64,000 bases of DNA from Rhodopirellula sp. (GTDB lineage: Bacteria > Planctomycetota > Planctomycetia > Pirellulales > Pirellulaceae): NCBI GenBank assembly GCA_002690925.1, contig NZGD01000237.1, forward strand, positions 89,837-153,836, in the 5' to 3' direction. Numbering within the stretch: the stretch's first letter is position 1; the number at the start of each line of letters is the position of its first letter. The notes beneath the pieces are model-generated. The model saw nothing but the letters and a program-made list of their open reading frames with translations. It was not told the origin of the DNA and searched no databases. The translations under genes and the position numbers were made by a program. Shown piece after piece: positions 7,914 to 16,326 of this stretch.

Positions 7914-10411
7914 TTTCCAGTATCTGCTGCGGCTGATTCGAGTTGCTCCTGCATCCGGGAAATCCGATCTGCAAGCGTCTCGCTGCTGACCCGCTCGCGC
8001 AGTTTATCGACAAGCAGGGGGAACGCCAGCGGTGTCACTCGTGGTGGTTCTTGAAGCATGATTTGGCTTTCATTGATACGTTCCATAGCAGAGTGCATGC
8101 GGGATGCTTCCAGTTGCTGGTCGAGCACTTCACGGCGGCTTTGCTCCAGCAGTAGATTGCTGGGGTCGTATTCGCAGAAAACATCAAAGAACAGGTTGCT
8201 GCTGGCTTGAAGTTGTCTCGCGTTTTTGCGTGAGCCCGGTAGTCCCTGTTGAATCAGTCCAGCGATTCGGGCGACCTGTCTGAATTGCCGTTTGGCCATC
8301 TCGGTGCAGTTCATGCTCTCAAGAATATCAGCCATGAGATTTTCAGTGGAAAACCAGTCCATGGCAGTTTTTGGATCAATGTCTGTTTTTGATGGCGATT
8401 GCAGTACGATACCGTAATCATTGCATGCCATCGAAAATGTAGTTTTACAGCTTCGTGAGATACGATAAGCAATGAGTGCAGCCAAGCCTTCGTGAACCAG
8501 TCGTCCTTCGAATGGAAATAGAAAAATCTGATACCCAGTGCGAGTCTTGATCTGCTCAATCAGCAACTGATCTGCCCTTGGAATGATGCTCCAGCGTTGT
8601 TGAATCTCAAGCAGGCTTGTCAGAGCTTTCATTTCACGCCCTACCAGTTTTTGATGGGAAGCTTCATGCAGTTTTTGACGAAGTGCTTTGCTCAGTTCAC
8701 TCGACAACGGCATGCGTCCACCCATCCACCGGGGGACAGTATCGGGGGTTCCTTTGGATCGTTTCACGTAAGCAATGTTGTCACGAACACAGACCATTTC
8801 GACAAGCCTGCCAGCAAAGAGGAATTTTTCCCCAGGTTTGAGCTTGGATAAAAATGATTCTTCTGCAGTACCAAGGGTTTTGCCCTTCATGTATTTCACA
8901 TGCATCGCAGCATCGGAAACAATGGTGCCAATGTTCATGCGATGAGTGGTTCGTACACGTCGTTGCGTGATCTGATAGAAGTCATCATTGCGTTCTACAC
9001 GTTTGAATTCGGGATAGGCGTCAAGAGAAGCACCACCGCGAACTACGAAGTCCAGTACCCATTGCCACTCGAGGTCGGTAAGCGATTCATACGCTTGCGT
9101 CTTCCGGACCTCCTGCAGCAGTTCGAGCGAGTGGAACCCACCCCCGATAGCAACGGTCACCAAATGCTGAGCCAATACATCAAGAGGTTTTTTAATTAGA
9201 GGTCGCGCTTCAAGATGACCAGCACGAATAGCATCCTGTGCTGCAGCCAATTCCATTAATTCAATTGCATTCGTAGGAACAAAAGCCAGTCGACTGGTCG
9301 CATCAGGTTGGTGACCACTCCGGCCAGCACGTTGAAGCAGTCGAGCAGCACCCTTCGGGCTTCCGATTTGAATCACCAAATCTACAGCGGTGTAATCGAC
9401 TCCCAGGTCAAGGCTGCTGGTACACACCACGGCACGCAGAGTTCCATCTCGAAGTTCTTTTTCAACCCATTGCCGCACACTTGTATCCAGAGAACCGTGG
9501 TGCAAGGCAATGCGACCGGCCCAGTCAGGGCGCTGTTTTAGCAGTTGTTGATACCAGATTTCAGTTTGTGATCGCGTGTTGGCGAATACCAGCGTGCTGT
9601 TAACGGACTCGATTTTCTCGGCGACTTGTGGGACCATTCGTGTTCCGATGTGGCCGGACCACGGAAATGACTCGATACGTGAGGGGATAATCGACTCAAG
9701 CTGCAAACGTTTCTTACTGTAACCCTCGATGACTCTGACTGGGTGTTCTGGTTCAGAACCGACCAATGCCTGTTTGGCTTGTTCCAAATTACCCAAGGTT
9801 GCTGATAGACCCCATGTTCGAAGTGCAGGATTCAGTTTTCTCAGACGCGACAATGCGAGCTCTGTTTGAATGCCTCGTTTGGTACCCAGCAATTCGTGCC
9901 ACTCATCGACGATGACACCTTCCAGTTGACTGAATTGTTCGAGCAGCTTCTCATGCGTTAGCATGAGAGATAGGCTCTCGGGAGTGGTGATCAAGGCTGT
10001 GGGCAATCGTTTCAACTGACGGGCTTTTGCACTGGCTTTACTATCACCCGTTCTCGATTCAAGTCGCCAAGGCAAACCTAGGTGATCGATTGGCTGTCGC
10101 AACGATGCCTCAGTGTCCCCAGCGAGCGCTCGGAGTGGGGTAATCCACAGAACTCGCAACCCTGGTGGCCGTTTGGGTTGCCACTTGTCGTGATTTCGAT
10201 TTTCTCCCATCCACTTCAAGATTGGCCCCATCCAGACGGCGAGTGTTTTTCCTGTTCCCGTCGCGGAGTGAACCAGCCCACTTGATCCATCGCGGTAAGC
10301 ACGCCACGTCGATCGCTGAAATCGAAATGGTTTCCAGCCTATCGACTGAAAAAAACGATCGACAGATTGAGAGGGGGTTTCAGGTGTGGATTGTTGAGCA
10401 GTGTTCATCAA
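7910..10411 (-). CDS. ligase-associated Lhr-like DEXH-box DNA helicase
   Basis: An 833-residue superfamily 2 helicase. Walker A ATGTGKT lies at residues 50-56, motif Ia TPLRALA near 91, motif II is DEWH at 169-172, motif III SATLGN near 203-208, and motif VI is LLQRAGRSGHQ in the second RecA lobe. The long C-terminal part, which carries the winged-helix and Lhr-core sections, matches the short Lhr-Core form rather than full-length Lhr. Members found beside ATP-dependent ligases are 3'-5' ATP-dependent translocases. The gene overlaps the ligase and PdeM genes by 4 bases each, so expression is probably translationally coupled. It likely unwinds damaged or nicked duplex to expose substrate for the nucleases and ligase of the operon. 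Confidence 0.9.
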   Translation of the reverse strand: MMNTAQQSTPETPSQSVDRFFQSIGWKPFRFQRSTWRAYRDGSSGLVHSATGTGKTLAVWMGPILKWMGENRNHDKWQPKRPPGLRVLWITPLRALAGDTEASLRQPIDHLGLPWRLESRTGDSKASAKARQLKRLPTALITTPESLSLMLTHEKLLEQFSQLEGVIVDEWHELLGTKRGIQTELALSRLRKLNPALRTWGLSATLGNLEQAKQALVGSEPEHPVRVIEGYSKKRLQLESIIPSRIESFPWSGHIGTRMVPQVAEKIESVNSTLVFANTRSQTEIWYQQLLKQRPDWAGRIALHHGSLDTSVRQWVEKELRDGTLRAVVCTSSLDLGVDYTAVDLVIQIGSPKGAARLLQRAGRSGHQPDATSRLAFVPTNAIELMELAAAQDAIRAGHLEARPLIKKPLDVLAQHLVTVAIGGGFHSLELLQEVRKTQAYESLTDLEWQWVLDFVVRGGASLDAYPEFKRVERNDDFYQITQRRVRTTHRMNIGTIVSDAAMHVKYMKGKTLGTAEESFLSKLKPGEKFLFAGRLVEMVCVRDNIAYVKRSKGTPDTVPRWMGGRMPLSSELSKALRQKLHEASHQKLVGREMKALTSLLEIQQRWSIIPRADQLLIEQIKTRTGYQIFLFPFEGRLVHEGLAALIAYRISRSCKTTFSMACNDYGIVLQSPSKTDIDPKTAMDWFSTENLMADILESMNCTEMAKRQFRQVARIAGLIQQGLPGSRKNARQLQASSNLFFDVFCEYDPSNLLLEQSRREVLDQQLEASRMHSAMERINESQIMLQEPPRVTPLAFPLLVDKLRERVSSETLADRISRMQEQLESAAADTGK

Positions 10412-12024
10412 TGGTCACCACGCTTTGATGACTCAGGTAGCAGGTCAAGTACGTCCTCTAGCGTGTTCGCATCTTTCGCTGCTTTGTCATGCCTCCACCG
10501 GCTGATACGAGGAAATCGTGTCGCTATTCCGCTTTTGTGCCGTGTGCTGGCTTGCAAGCCTTCAAAGGCAAGTTCCATGACCAATTCTGGCTGTACGCTT
10601 CGAACTGGTCCGAACGCTTCCTTTGTGTTTTTTCGCACAAAGCGGTCAACTTCCCGAAGTTCGGCGTTGGTCAGACCGCTGTATGCTTTTGCAAATGGTA
10701 CCAGCTCATCATCTTTCCACACTGCGAATGTGTAGTCGCTGAATAGACTTGATCGTTTGCCATGACCCTTTTGTGCATAAATGAGCACAGCATCAATGGT
10801 GTATGGTTCAACTTTCCACTTCCACCATGTGCCACGTACCCGCCCCACATCATAGGGAGCGTCGACGCGTTTCAGCATCAGGCCTTCGGAGTGATGTTCA
10901 CGGCTGTGTGTTCTTATCTCAGTCCAGTCTGTCCAAGATTGGGCAGGAATCAGTTCAGTGATTTGAAGCTGCGGATGTTGCACTCGTGACATTAGACTTT
11001 CCAGTTGATTCCGGCGTTGTCTCCATGGCAGTGAACGAAGGTCATTTCCGTCCTGCTCAAGCAGGTCAAATGCGTGAAATACGACTGGCACCTCATGCAA
11101 CAGTTTCCGCCCGACTTTTTTACGATTGATTCTTCGTTGTAACTGCGAGAAAGGAAGAACCGTACCATCGGCTTTGGTAGCTAAAATCTCACCATCGAGT
11201 ACTGTCCCGGTTGGCAGAAGAGCTGCTGCTGCTTCGATTTCGGGCCAGCGATTTTCCATGAGTTCTTCGCCACGTGACCATAAGAAGATTTGCGACTCGC
11301 GTTGGATCAGTTGGCCGCGGATTCCGTCCCATTTCCATTCCGCCGCAAAGTCATCGATCATTCCCAAGGAATCAGGAGTAGTATTATGATCGATCGCATG
11401 CGCCAAACAGAATGGATAAGGTTGGCTGACGACAGCATCGTCAACATCTGGGTTTGATAATCGAATGAACGATTCAGGCGTTGGGGTCCAGTTTCCCATC
11501 AGTCGGTGGGCAAGCACTTCAGCGCAGATCCCTGTATGTTCCGCGAGGGCGCGAGTCACCAGGCGTTTGCTGACTCCTACTCGAAAAGCACCCGTGATCA
11601 ATTTAAGAATGACAAATCGTACGTCTGAAGGGGTCTGATGCCAGATATCGGTTACGACCTTGCGTTGTTGTTCTTCATCCATAGTTCGAATGGGCTGTAA
11701 TCGTTCTTCAACCCATTCGCTCAAAGACCCTTTCGTTTCAATTTTCTGCTCAGGTACTACCAGCGAGATGGTTTCGGCCAGATCACCGACAGAATTGTAA
11801 GATTCGTCAAATAGCCATGTAGGGATGTTAGCTTCCTCTGCGGCCCATTGGCGCAACAGTTTGGTTGGGATGAGGCGTCGAAGTTTTTCTCCAGACAGAA
11901 AATAGATCGCCCAGGCAGCGTCGGCAGGCTCAGCACAACCAAAGTACTGGGTCATTGCCTCGATTTTGATGTTGGTACGAGTGGTTGAATCCAATCGCTT
12001 GTAAAGTTCGGAAAAAAGCTTCAT
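10408..12024 (-). CDS. ATP-dependent DNA ligase
   Basis: A 538-residue ligase. The N-terminal 200 residues form the helical DNA-binding domain seen in archaeal/eukaryotic-type ligases. The adenylation domain carries motif I EWKWDGIR with the nucleotidyl lysine at residue 231, and motif III VFHAFDLLE about 85 residues later. Motif IV is EGLMLKR, and the GTWWKWK motif V precedes an OB-fold domain (YAQKGHG, TFAVW). No primase, nuclease or Ku-type domain is fused, so this is not LigD. It overlaps the exonuclease gene upstream and the helicase gene downstream by 4 bases. It is the sealing enzyme of the repair cluster; a replicative NAD-dependent ligase is expected elsewhere in the genome. Confidence 0.9.
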   Translation of the reverse strand: MKLFSELYKRLDSTTRTNIKIEAMTQYFGCAEPADAAWAIYFLSGEKLRRLIPTKLLRQWAAEEANIPTWLFDESYNSVGDLAETISLVVPEQKIETKGSLSEWVEERLQPIRTMDEEQQRKVVTDIWHQTPSDVRFVILKLITGAFRVGVSKRLVTRALAEHTGICAEVLAHRLMGNWTPTPESFIRLSNPDVDDAVVSQPYPFCLAHAIDHNTTPDSLGMIDDFAAEWKWDGIRGQLIQRESQIFLWSRGEELMENRWPEIEAAAALLPTGTVLDGEILATKADGTVLPFSQLQRRINRKKVGRKLLHEVPVVFHAFDLLEQDGNDLRSLPWRQRRNQLESLMSRVQHPQLQITELIPAQSWTDWTEIRTHSREHHSEGLMLKRVDAPYDVGRVRGTWWKWKVEPYTIDAVLIYAQKGHGKRSSLFSDYTFAVWKDDELVPFAKAYSGLTNAELREVDRFVRKNTKEAFGPVRSVQPELVMELAFEGLQASTRHKSGIATRFPRISRWRHDKAAKDANTLEDVLDLLPESSKRGDH

Positions 12025-13058
12025 TCTGACTTTTCCTCGCTGTTCTTATCCGTCCTGCTATCTTCCTCTTCGGTATCTGGTCGTTGCCACCGATCGAGTG
12101 AAATTGCGTCGCGTCCGCCTTCTCGGAGAAAACGCGCAACGACGGCTGAGTATCCATGGGTGACCCACACAGTTTCAGGATCACAGGCATCCACTGACTC
12201 AAGTAAAGAGGGCCAATCAACATGGTCGCTGAGTATGAAACCACGGTCGAAGGATCTCTGTCGCCGTGAGCCTCGAATAGCCATCCAACCGCTGGCCATT
12301 GCTGTGCTGATTTTTCCAAAACGCTTTATCCATGGTGTGCCGTGTGCACTCGGAACGGCGATAATCATTGCTCCAGCCCAACGCTGCGACTTTTCAGTGT
12401 TGGAGGTGTGAATCGTGGGTGGTAGGGCTACTCCTGTCTGGCGATAGGCTTCATTTCCTTTTTCTACCGCACCATGACAAAAGATGGGTCCTATCGATGG
12501 ATCGAGTCCTGCAATGATCCTCTGGCTTTTCCCGACGGCGTACCCGTAAAGAATGCTGCACTGATCCTGTGATTGATTTTCACGCCACCATTGATTGATC
12601 GAGTCGAATACAGAGTTTTGTTCCGGCCATCGATACACGGGCAATCCAAAAGTCGATTCAGTGACCAGCAGATGGCAACGTAGCGGCTGCCAACTTTCGC
12701 AGGTAGCGTCACTGCCCAGTTTGTAGTCCCCAGTAACGACTTCGATTCGACCATGGTATTCAAGCCTGACCTGTGCAGAGCCGAGAATGTGACCTGCCGG
12801 GTGGAAACTCACTTTGACGCCCCCGATGCTGATCGTTTCACCGTAATTAGCGAATTGGAATTCAGCGTCAGGGCTCATTCGCATGCGTAGCAAATGCTCA
12901 CTCGATCTCGCTGCCAGGTAAAGTCGGCTACCCCAACGAGCGTGGTCAGTGTGTGCGTGGGTAATGACCGCGCGACCCACGGGGCGATGGGGATCGACGT
13001 AGAAATCACCTTGAGGGCAATAGAAACCGCGACTCGTTTGCTGCAAGAGTGTGCTCAT
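12021..13058 (-). CDS. ligase-associated MBL-fold DNA exonuclease
   Basis: A 345-residue metallo-beta-lactamase-fold protein. The zinc motif HAHTDH is at residues 34-39, followed by a PAGHILGSAQ strand (about 88-97), a GDYKLG metal-site segment (about 109-114) and SDHVDW toward the C-terminus. These match the MBL/beta-CASP-type nucleases related to SNM1/Artemis and the ligase-associated exonuclease family, not lactamases or glyoxalases. It has no signal peptide, consistent with DNA processing in the cytoplasm. It sits between UdgX and the ligase with 4-base overlaps on both sides. Its probable job is trimming DNA ends so the ligase can seal them. The C-terminal 25 residues are strongly charged (Asp/Glu/Lys) and look disordered. 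Confidence 0.88.
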   Translation of the reverse strand: MSTLLQQTSRGFYCPQGDFYVDPHRPVGRAVITHAHTDHARWGSRLYLAARSSEHLLRMRMSPDAEFQFANYGETISIGGVKVSFHPAGHILGSAQVRLEYHGRIEVVTGDYKLGSDATCESWQPLRCHLLVTESTFGLPVYRWPEQNSVFDSINQWWRENQSQDQCSILYGYAVGKSQRIIAGLDPSIGPIFCHGAVEKGNEAYRQTGVALPPTIHTSNTEKSQRWAGAMIIAVPSAHGTPWIKRFGKISTAMASGWMAIRGSRRQRSFDRGFILSDHVDWPSLLESVDACDPETVWVTHGYSAVVARFLREGGRDAISLDRWQRPDTEEEDSRTDKNSEEKSE

Positions 13059-14485
13059 TCAAGAATCTCCTTACCCTTTTGGAGGTCCTGCACGAATTGC
13101 TCGATCATTTCATGTTTTCGATTCTCGTCTGGCATGCGGAGGATGGCAGCGGGATGCCAAGTGGCGATGGTTCCTTCGCTCCATTCCGTTACTTGAATGC
13201 CACCTCTCTGTTGACTGAGACGAAAGTCCCGGCCCAACAACGCTTGCGCTGCTGTGGCACCTAAGCAGATCACTGCTTTAGGTTGCAGTGCCATGAGTTC
13301 AGATTCGAGCCATGGTCTGCAGGCATAGATTTCGCGGGAGTCAGGTTTTTGGTGAAGCCTTCGTTTTCCGCGCCGCTCGAACTTGAAATGTTTGACCACA
13401 TTTGTGAGATAGACATCGTGGCGTTCGATGCCTGCCTGACGCAGCGATGTATTGAGAAGTTTCCCTGCGGGACCCACAAATGGCTTTCCTTCAATGTCTT
13501 CACGATCCCCCGGTTGTTCCCCCACCAGAACAAGACGGGCGTTATCTGGGCCGACCCCAAACACAGCCTGGGTCGCATCATTGCATAGGTGACACGCCTT
13601 GCAGTTGTTCACAGACTGACGGAGTGATTTGAGATCTTTCTCAGTCGGTAAATAATGAGCACCAGTTTCAGAGAACCCCTCGTGGTTTTGAATCATTTGA
13701 TTGACACGCATTGGTGCGTCGCGAATCAGGTCTTCGATCAGAGTTGCTTCGGGTAGCGTGGGCCAATGTCGGACAGGCATCTCACGTTTCATCATGTCTA
13801 CTTTGATCCGAGCCGGATTAAAGATTGACGCATAATACGTTTTCCAAAGATCCTCCAACGCGTCTGCCTGAGGTGCCTCGCTTGCGGGCAGGCCAGGTCC
13901 ATAGGTTAGTTGCTGTTGATCCCAATGAGCCGATTCATGAGGTGTCAAAATAGTCCACGACATTCCTTTAAATCGACGTGAGAAGAAGGGGGCCGCCAGT
14001 CGCATGATCAGGTGGTCTGGTCGGTGCCAAGCGATGTACATTTCGAAAGGTGCGTCTGCTTCTAGTTTTCGGAAACGCACAAAGGCCTTCATTTTGTGTA
14101 CATCGCGTGTCACCGCTTTCTTCATGAGTTGCAGACGGTGAACATCATCATCCGTCGAGATTTCAAGCAACCTCCGCTCACCATGCACAATTCTCCATAG
14201 GGTTTGGTAAAGCAGTTGCCATCGAGCAGGATCTCGATGACAGGCGACATGGCGAGCCAATTGAAGAAAAGAGGTTGGGACGCTGACCCGAGGTGATTTT
14301 CGGCCACGATTGAGGCTCCTATCGGATTTCTCTTCAGTGGTCGTTCCTGAATCGACCTGATCAAACAGTCCGAGTTGGTTGTCTTCATGAGACCAGTGAA
14401 CCTCACTGGGTGAGACCTCATCAGACAAAAGCGTTCGAGCTTCTGATCGCCAGTCGTCAAAACAAGCCACGTGCATGAACCGCAT
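13055..14485 (-). CDS. udgX: UdgX-type uracil-DNA binding protein with N-terminal DUF4130-like domain
   Basis: A 476-residue two-part protein. Residues 1 to about 250 resemble DUF4130 (MRFMHV start, long helical section). Residues about 280-476 form a uracil-DNA glycosylase. NCKACHLC (294-301) supplies iron-sulfur cysteines 295 and 298; Cys389 and perhaps Cys407 complete the cluster. The GEQPGDRED motif (322-330) has Gln where family 4 enzymes usually have Ala. The KRRLH loop (374-378) contains His378, the residue that in mycobacterial UdgX bonds covalently to the deoxyribose after uracil removal. TWHPAAILR lies at 442-450. Together these are diagnostic of UdgX, which becomes trapped on uracil-containing DNA. 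It starts 6 bases after the radical SAM gene and overlaps the exonuclease gene by 4 bases. Confidence 0.88.
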   Translation of the reverse strand: MRFMHVACFDDWRSEARTLLSDEVSPSEVHWSHEDNQLGLFDQVDSGTTTEEKSDRSLNRGRKSPRVSVPTSFLQLARHVACHRDPARWQLLYQTLWRIVHGERRLLEISTDDDVHRLQLMKKAVTRDVHKMKAFVRFRKLEADAPFEMYIAWHRPDHLIMRLAAPFFSRRFKGMSWTILTPHESAHWDQQQLTYGPGLPASEAPQADALEDLWKTYYASIFNPARIKVDMMKREMPVRHWPTLPEATLIEDLIRDAPMRVNQMIQNHEGFSETGAHYLPTEKDLKSLRQSVNNCKACHLCNDATQAVFGVGPDNARLVLVGEQPGDREDIEGKPFVGPAGKLLNTSLRQAGIERHDVYLTNVVKHFKFERRGKRRLHQKPDSREIYACRPWLESELMALQPKAVICLGATAAQALLGRDFRLSQQRGGIQVTEWSEGTIATWHPAAILRMPDENRKHEMIEQFVQDLQKGKEILE

Positions 14486-14491
14486 GACGGT

Positions 14492-15745
14492 TTATACCTC
14501 ACCTGACGTGGCTGACTGCATCGCATCGAACAACATCAACTGTTGAGTAGCTGGGCGCAGTTTCCGCTGGAGGTCCAACATGTCGAGGTTTTTCAGTGCT
14601 GGGTTGTGGTCACTGGTCAGAACAAAATATTTTGCCCGGTTCCATGCGACTTTCAGCTTTTTCAGATCACAAGTGCGAATGTGCTGAAACCGTCTTATTC
14701 TTAACAAGCGTTTTACGCTTCGGGCTCCAATACCTGGTATTCGAAGTAGCTGCTCTCGACATGCTGTGTTGACATCAACTGGGAAGCAGTGGCGATTCGC
14801 GAGGGCCCATGCAAGTTTTGGATCTACCTCGAGAGATAAATTCTGGTCAGCTTCAGTGACAAGTTCAGCTGCTTTGAATCCATAGAACCTGAGTAGCCAA
14901 TCTGCTTGGTAAAGGCGATGCTCACGCACAAGCGGTGGCGATTGCCCGGGTAGACGTGCATCAGCGTGCGGGATTGGACTGTAGGCAGAGTAATACACAC
15001 GCCGCAGTTTCTGTCCCCCGTAAAGCTCGGATGCAGTTTGTAAAATCTTGCTGTCAGGCGTAGGCGTTGCCCCAACAATCATCTGTGTGCTTTGGCCAGC
15101 AGGGGCAAAGCTTGGGCTTTTAAATCCCCGTTTGCGATCGGCGCGTGTCTCGCTGATCTTTTCTGAAATCCCTTGCATTGCATTCACAATGACTGGTTTC
15201 TTTTTCTCGGGAGCCAACTGCACCAAATCGTTTTCAGTTGGTAACTCAATGTTTACGCTCAAGCGGTCAGCCCAGCGACCCGCTTCCTCAATTAGATCCT
15301 CGTTAGCGTTGGGGATTGTTTTCAGGTGAATGTAACCTCCGTACTTGTGCTCCTGACGCAGCACTTTTGCCACTTCGGTCAGTTGTTCCATGGTGTAGTC
15401 CGGGTTCTGGATGATCCCGGAGCTCAAAAATAAACCCTCAATGTAATTCCGTTTGTAGAAATCAAGCGTTAGCGAGACTACTTCTGGCACAGTGAATCTC
15501 GCCCGAGGTGTGTCACTCGAAATTCGATTGACACAATACTGACAGTCATAAATGCAAAAATTTGTCAGCAGAATCTTCAGCAGCGAGATGCATCGTCCAT
15601 CGGGGGTGTAACTGTGGCAAATCCCCATCCCCTCGGTACTACCGATGTTGCTGCCAGCTCGTGTTGTTTTGGAGCCGCTGCTCGCGCAGGAAGCATCGTA
15701 CTTCGCCGCGTCGGCCAAAATAGCTAACTTCTCTTGGACGTCCAT
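14492..15745 (-). CDS. radical SAM protein linked to UdgX, putative DNA modification or repair
   Basis: A 417-residue radical SAM enzyme. The cluster-binding motif CIYDCQYC (Cys64, Cys68, Cys71) follows a short N-terminal section with two more cysteines (43, 52) and precedes a TIM-barrel-like region with GGYIHLKTIPN. Near residues 335-365 a helix-hairpin-helix DNA-binding motif is visible (LLRIPGIGARSVKRLL). The combination matches the uncharacterised radical SAM family habitually encoded beside a UDG-like protein. The reaction is unknown; radical chemistry on a DNA base or repair of a lesion is inferred from the HhH and the partner. It is the first gene of the repair operon, so its upstream region (15746-16326) should hold the operon promoter. 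Confidence 0.88.
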   Translation of the reverse strand: MDVQEKLAILADAAKYDASCASSGSKTTRAGSNIGSTEGMGICHSYTPDGRCISLLKILLTNFCIYDCQYCVNRISSDTPRARFTVPEVVSLTLDFYKRNYIEGLFLSSGIIQNPDYTMEQLTEVAKVLRQEHKYGGYIHLKTIPNANEDLIEEAGRWADRLSVNIELPTENDLVQLAPEKKKPVIVNAMQGISEKISETRADRKRGFKSPSFAPAGQSTQMIVGATPTPDSKILQTASELYGGQKLRRVYYSAYSPIPHADARLPGQSPPLVREHRLYQADWLLRFYGFKAAELVTEADQNLSLEVDPKLAWALANRHCFPVDVNTACREQLLRIPGIGARSVKRLLRIRRFQHIRTCDLKKLKVAWNRAKYFVLTSDHNPALKNLDMLDLQRKLRPATQQLMLFDAMQSATSGEV

Positions 15746-15775
15746 GGAAAGTAATCTTTTAAAACATCGGTGTAG

Positions 15776-15931
15776 GGCAATGCCTAACCTAGGCGTTATC
15801 GCTCCGTTCTCGCTGCCTTAACCGCTCTGGCACTGGCTCCTCAACGGATAGATCTACACCCGGCGATTTTGCTAGATCTGCAATCTGGCGGTCTGGTCGA
15901 ACCAAAGCCATATGAACTCAGCTACCAGCCC
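15776..15931 (-). ncRNA. candidate structured RNA or repeat element
   Basis: Several short complementary pairs lie close together: GCCTA/TAGGC at 15782-15786 and 15790-15794 (loop ACC); AGATCTA/TAGATCT at 15850-15856 and 15873-15879; TGGT/ACCA at 15894-15897 and 15901-15904. Read on the minus strand, the element ends just before the radical SAM gene, so it could be the structured 5' leader of the repair operon. Some pieces look tRNA-like (a GGTTCGA stretch, an AGCGGTTAAGGC stretch) but do not assemble into a tRNA cloverleaf. A dispersed intergenic repeat is an equal possibility; no second copy is seen in this window. Confidence 0.3.
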
Positions 15932-16064
15932 TCTTAGGTCGCATCGACGAACCAAGGCCCTCACCTTTGCGAGCCGGAATAACGAAGACAGGGCCGTGAA
16001 CTCGTGACGCTTGACAGAGGTGCGTGGATTTTTCAGCAACGCTAGCGGGAGAGTTTAGGAGCGT

Positions 16065-16093
16065 GTCTACTCCCCGAGCTGACAGGAGTAGAC
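16065..16093. repeat. 9-bp inverted repeat
   Basis: GTCTACTCC (16065-16073) and GGAGTAGAC (16085-16093) are perfectly complementary around an 11-base loop. No T-run follows on either strand, so a classical terminator is unlikely. A regulatory-protein site or mRNA hairpin in the divergent region is possible. Confidence 0.3.
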
Positions 16094-16249
16094 AGGCTGT
16101 GCAATAATATTGACTCCCACCCCCAAAGTCTGGAACTCCCGAAAGCGTTCAGGAAGCTCTCAGATTCGACTGTCATGGGCTCATTACGCCGCGGTGCTGT
16201 TGAGAACACAGAAAACAATCGCCGGCGGTCGATGTGCGGTTCGGCCGAT

Positions 16250-16255
16250 TATAAT
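16250..16255 (+). promoter_or_regulatory. candidate -10 box of the PQQ-propeller operon
   Basis: A perfect TATAAT 71 bases before the TTG start at 16327. No good TTGACA-like -35 box is found at the usual spacing, so the call rests on the -10 hexamer and its position alone. Confidence 0.3.
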
Positions 16256-16326
16256 CAGCTGAACCGTGGTCGTTCATTCGGGCAAGGTGTGAGTTTGTTT
16301 TTCGTTGGATTAATAGAGGATCTCCA

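Larger units (their letters stand above)
15746..16326. other. divergent intergenic region with structured sequence, no gene seen
   Basis: This 581-base stretch separates the minus-strand repair operon from the plus-strand PQQ-propeller operon, so it must contain both promoters. No convincing protein gene or canonical tRNA is present. It holds a cluster of hairpin-forming sequences (15776-15931), a 9-bp hairpin (16065-16093), and a perfect TATAAT box (16250-16255), each listed separately. Confidence 0.6.

Noticed and set aside
10408..12024. Non-homologous end-joining LigD
   Set aside because: The ligase has no polymerase or phosphoesterase domain and no ku gene lies nearby; the neighbouring helicase and exonuclease fit the ligase-associated set instead.
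15776..15931. tRNA in front of the repair operon
   Set aside because: GGTTCGA and AGCGGTTAAGGC look tRNA-like, but no acceptor stem or coherent four-arm fold can be drawn, so it is reported only as a structured element.
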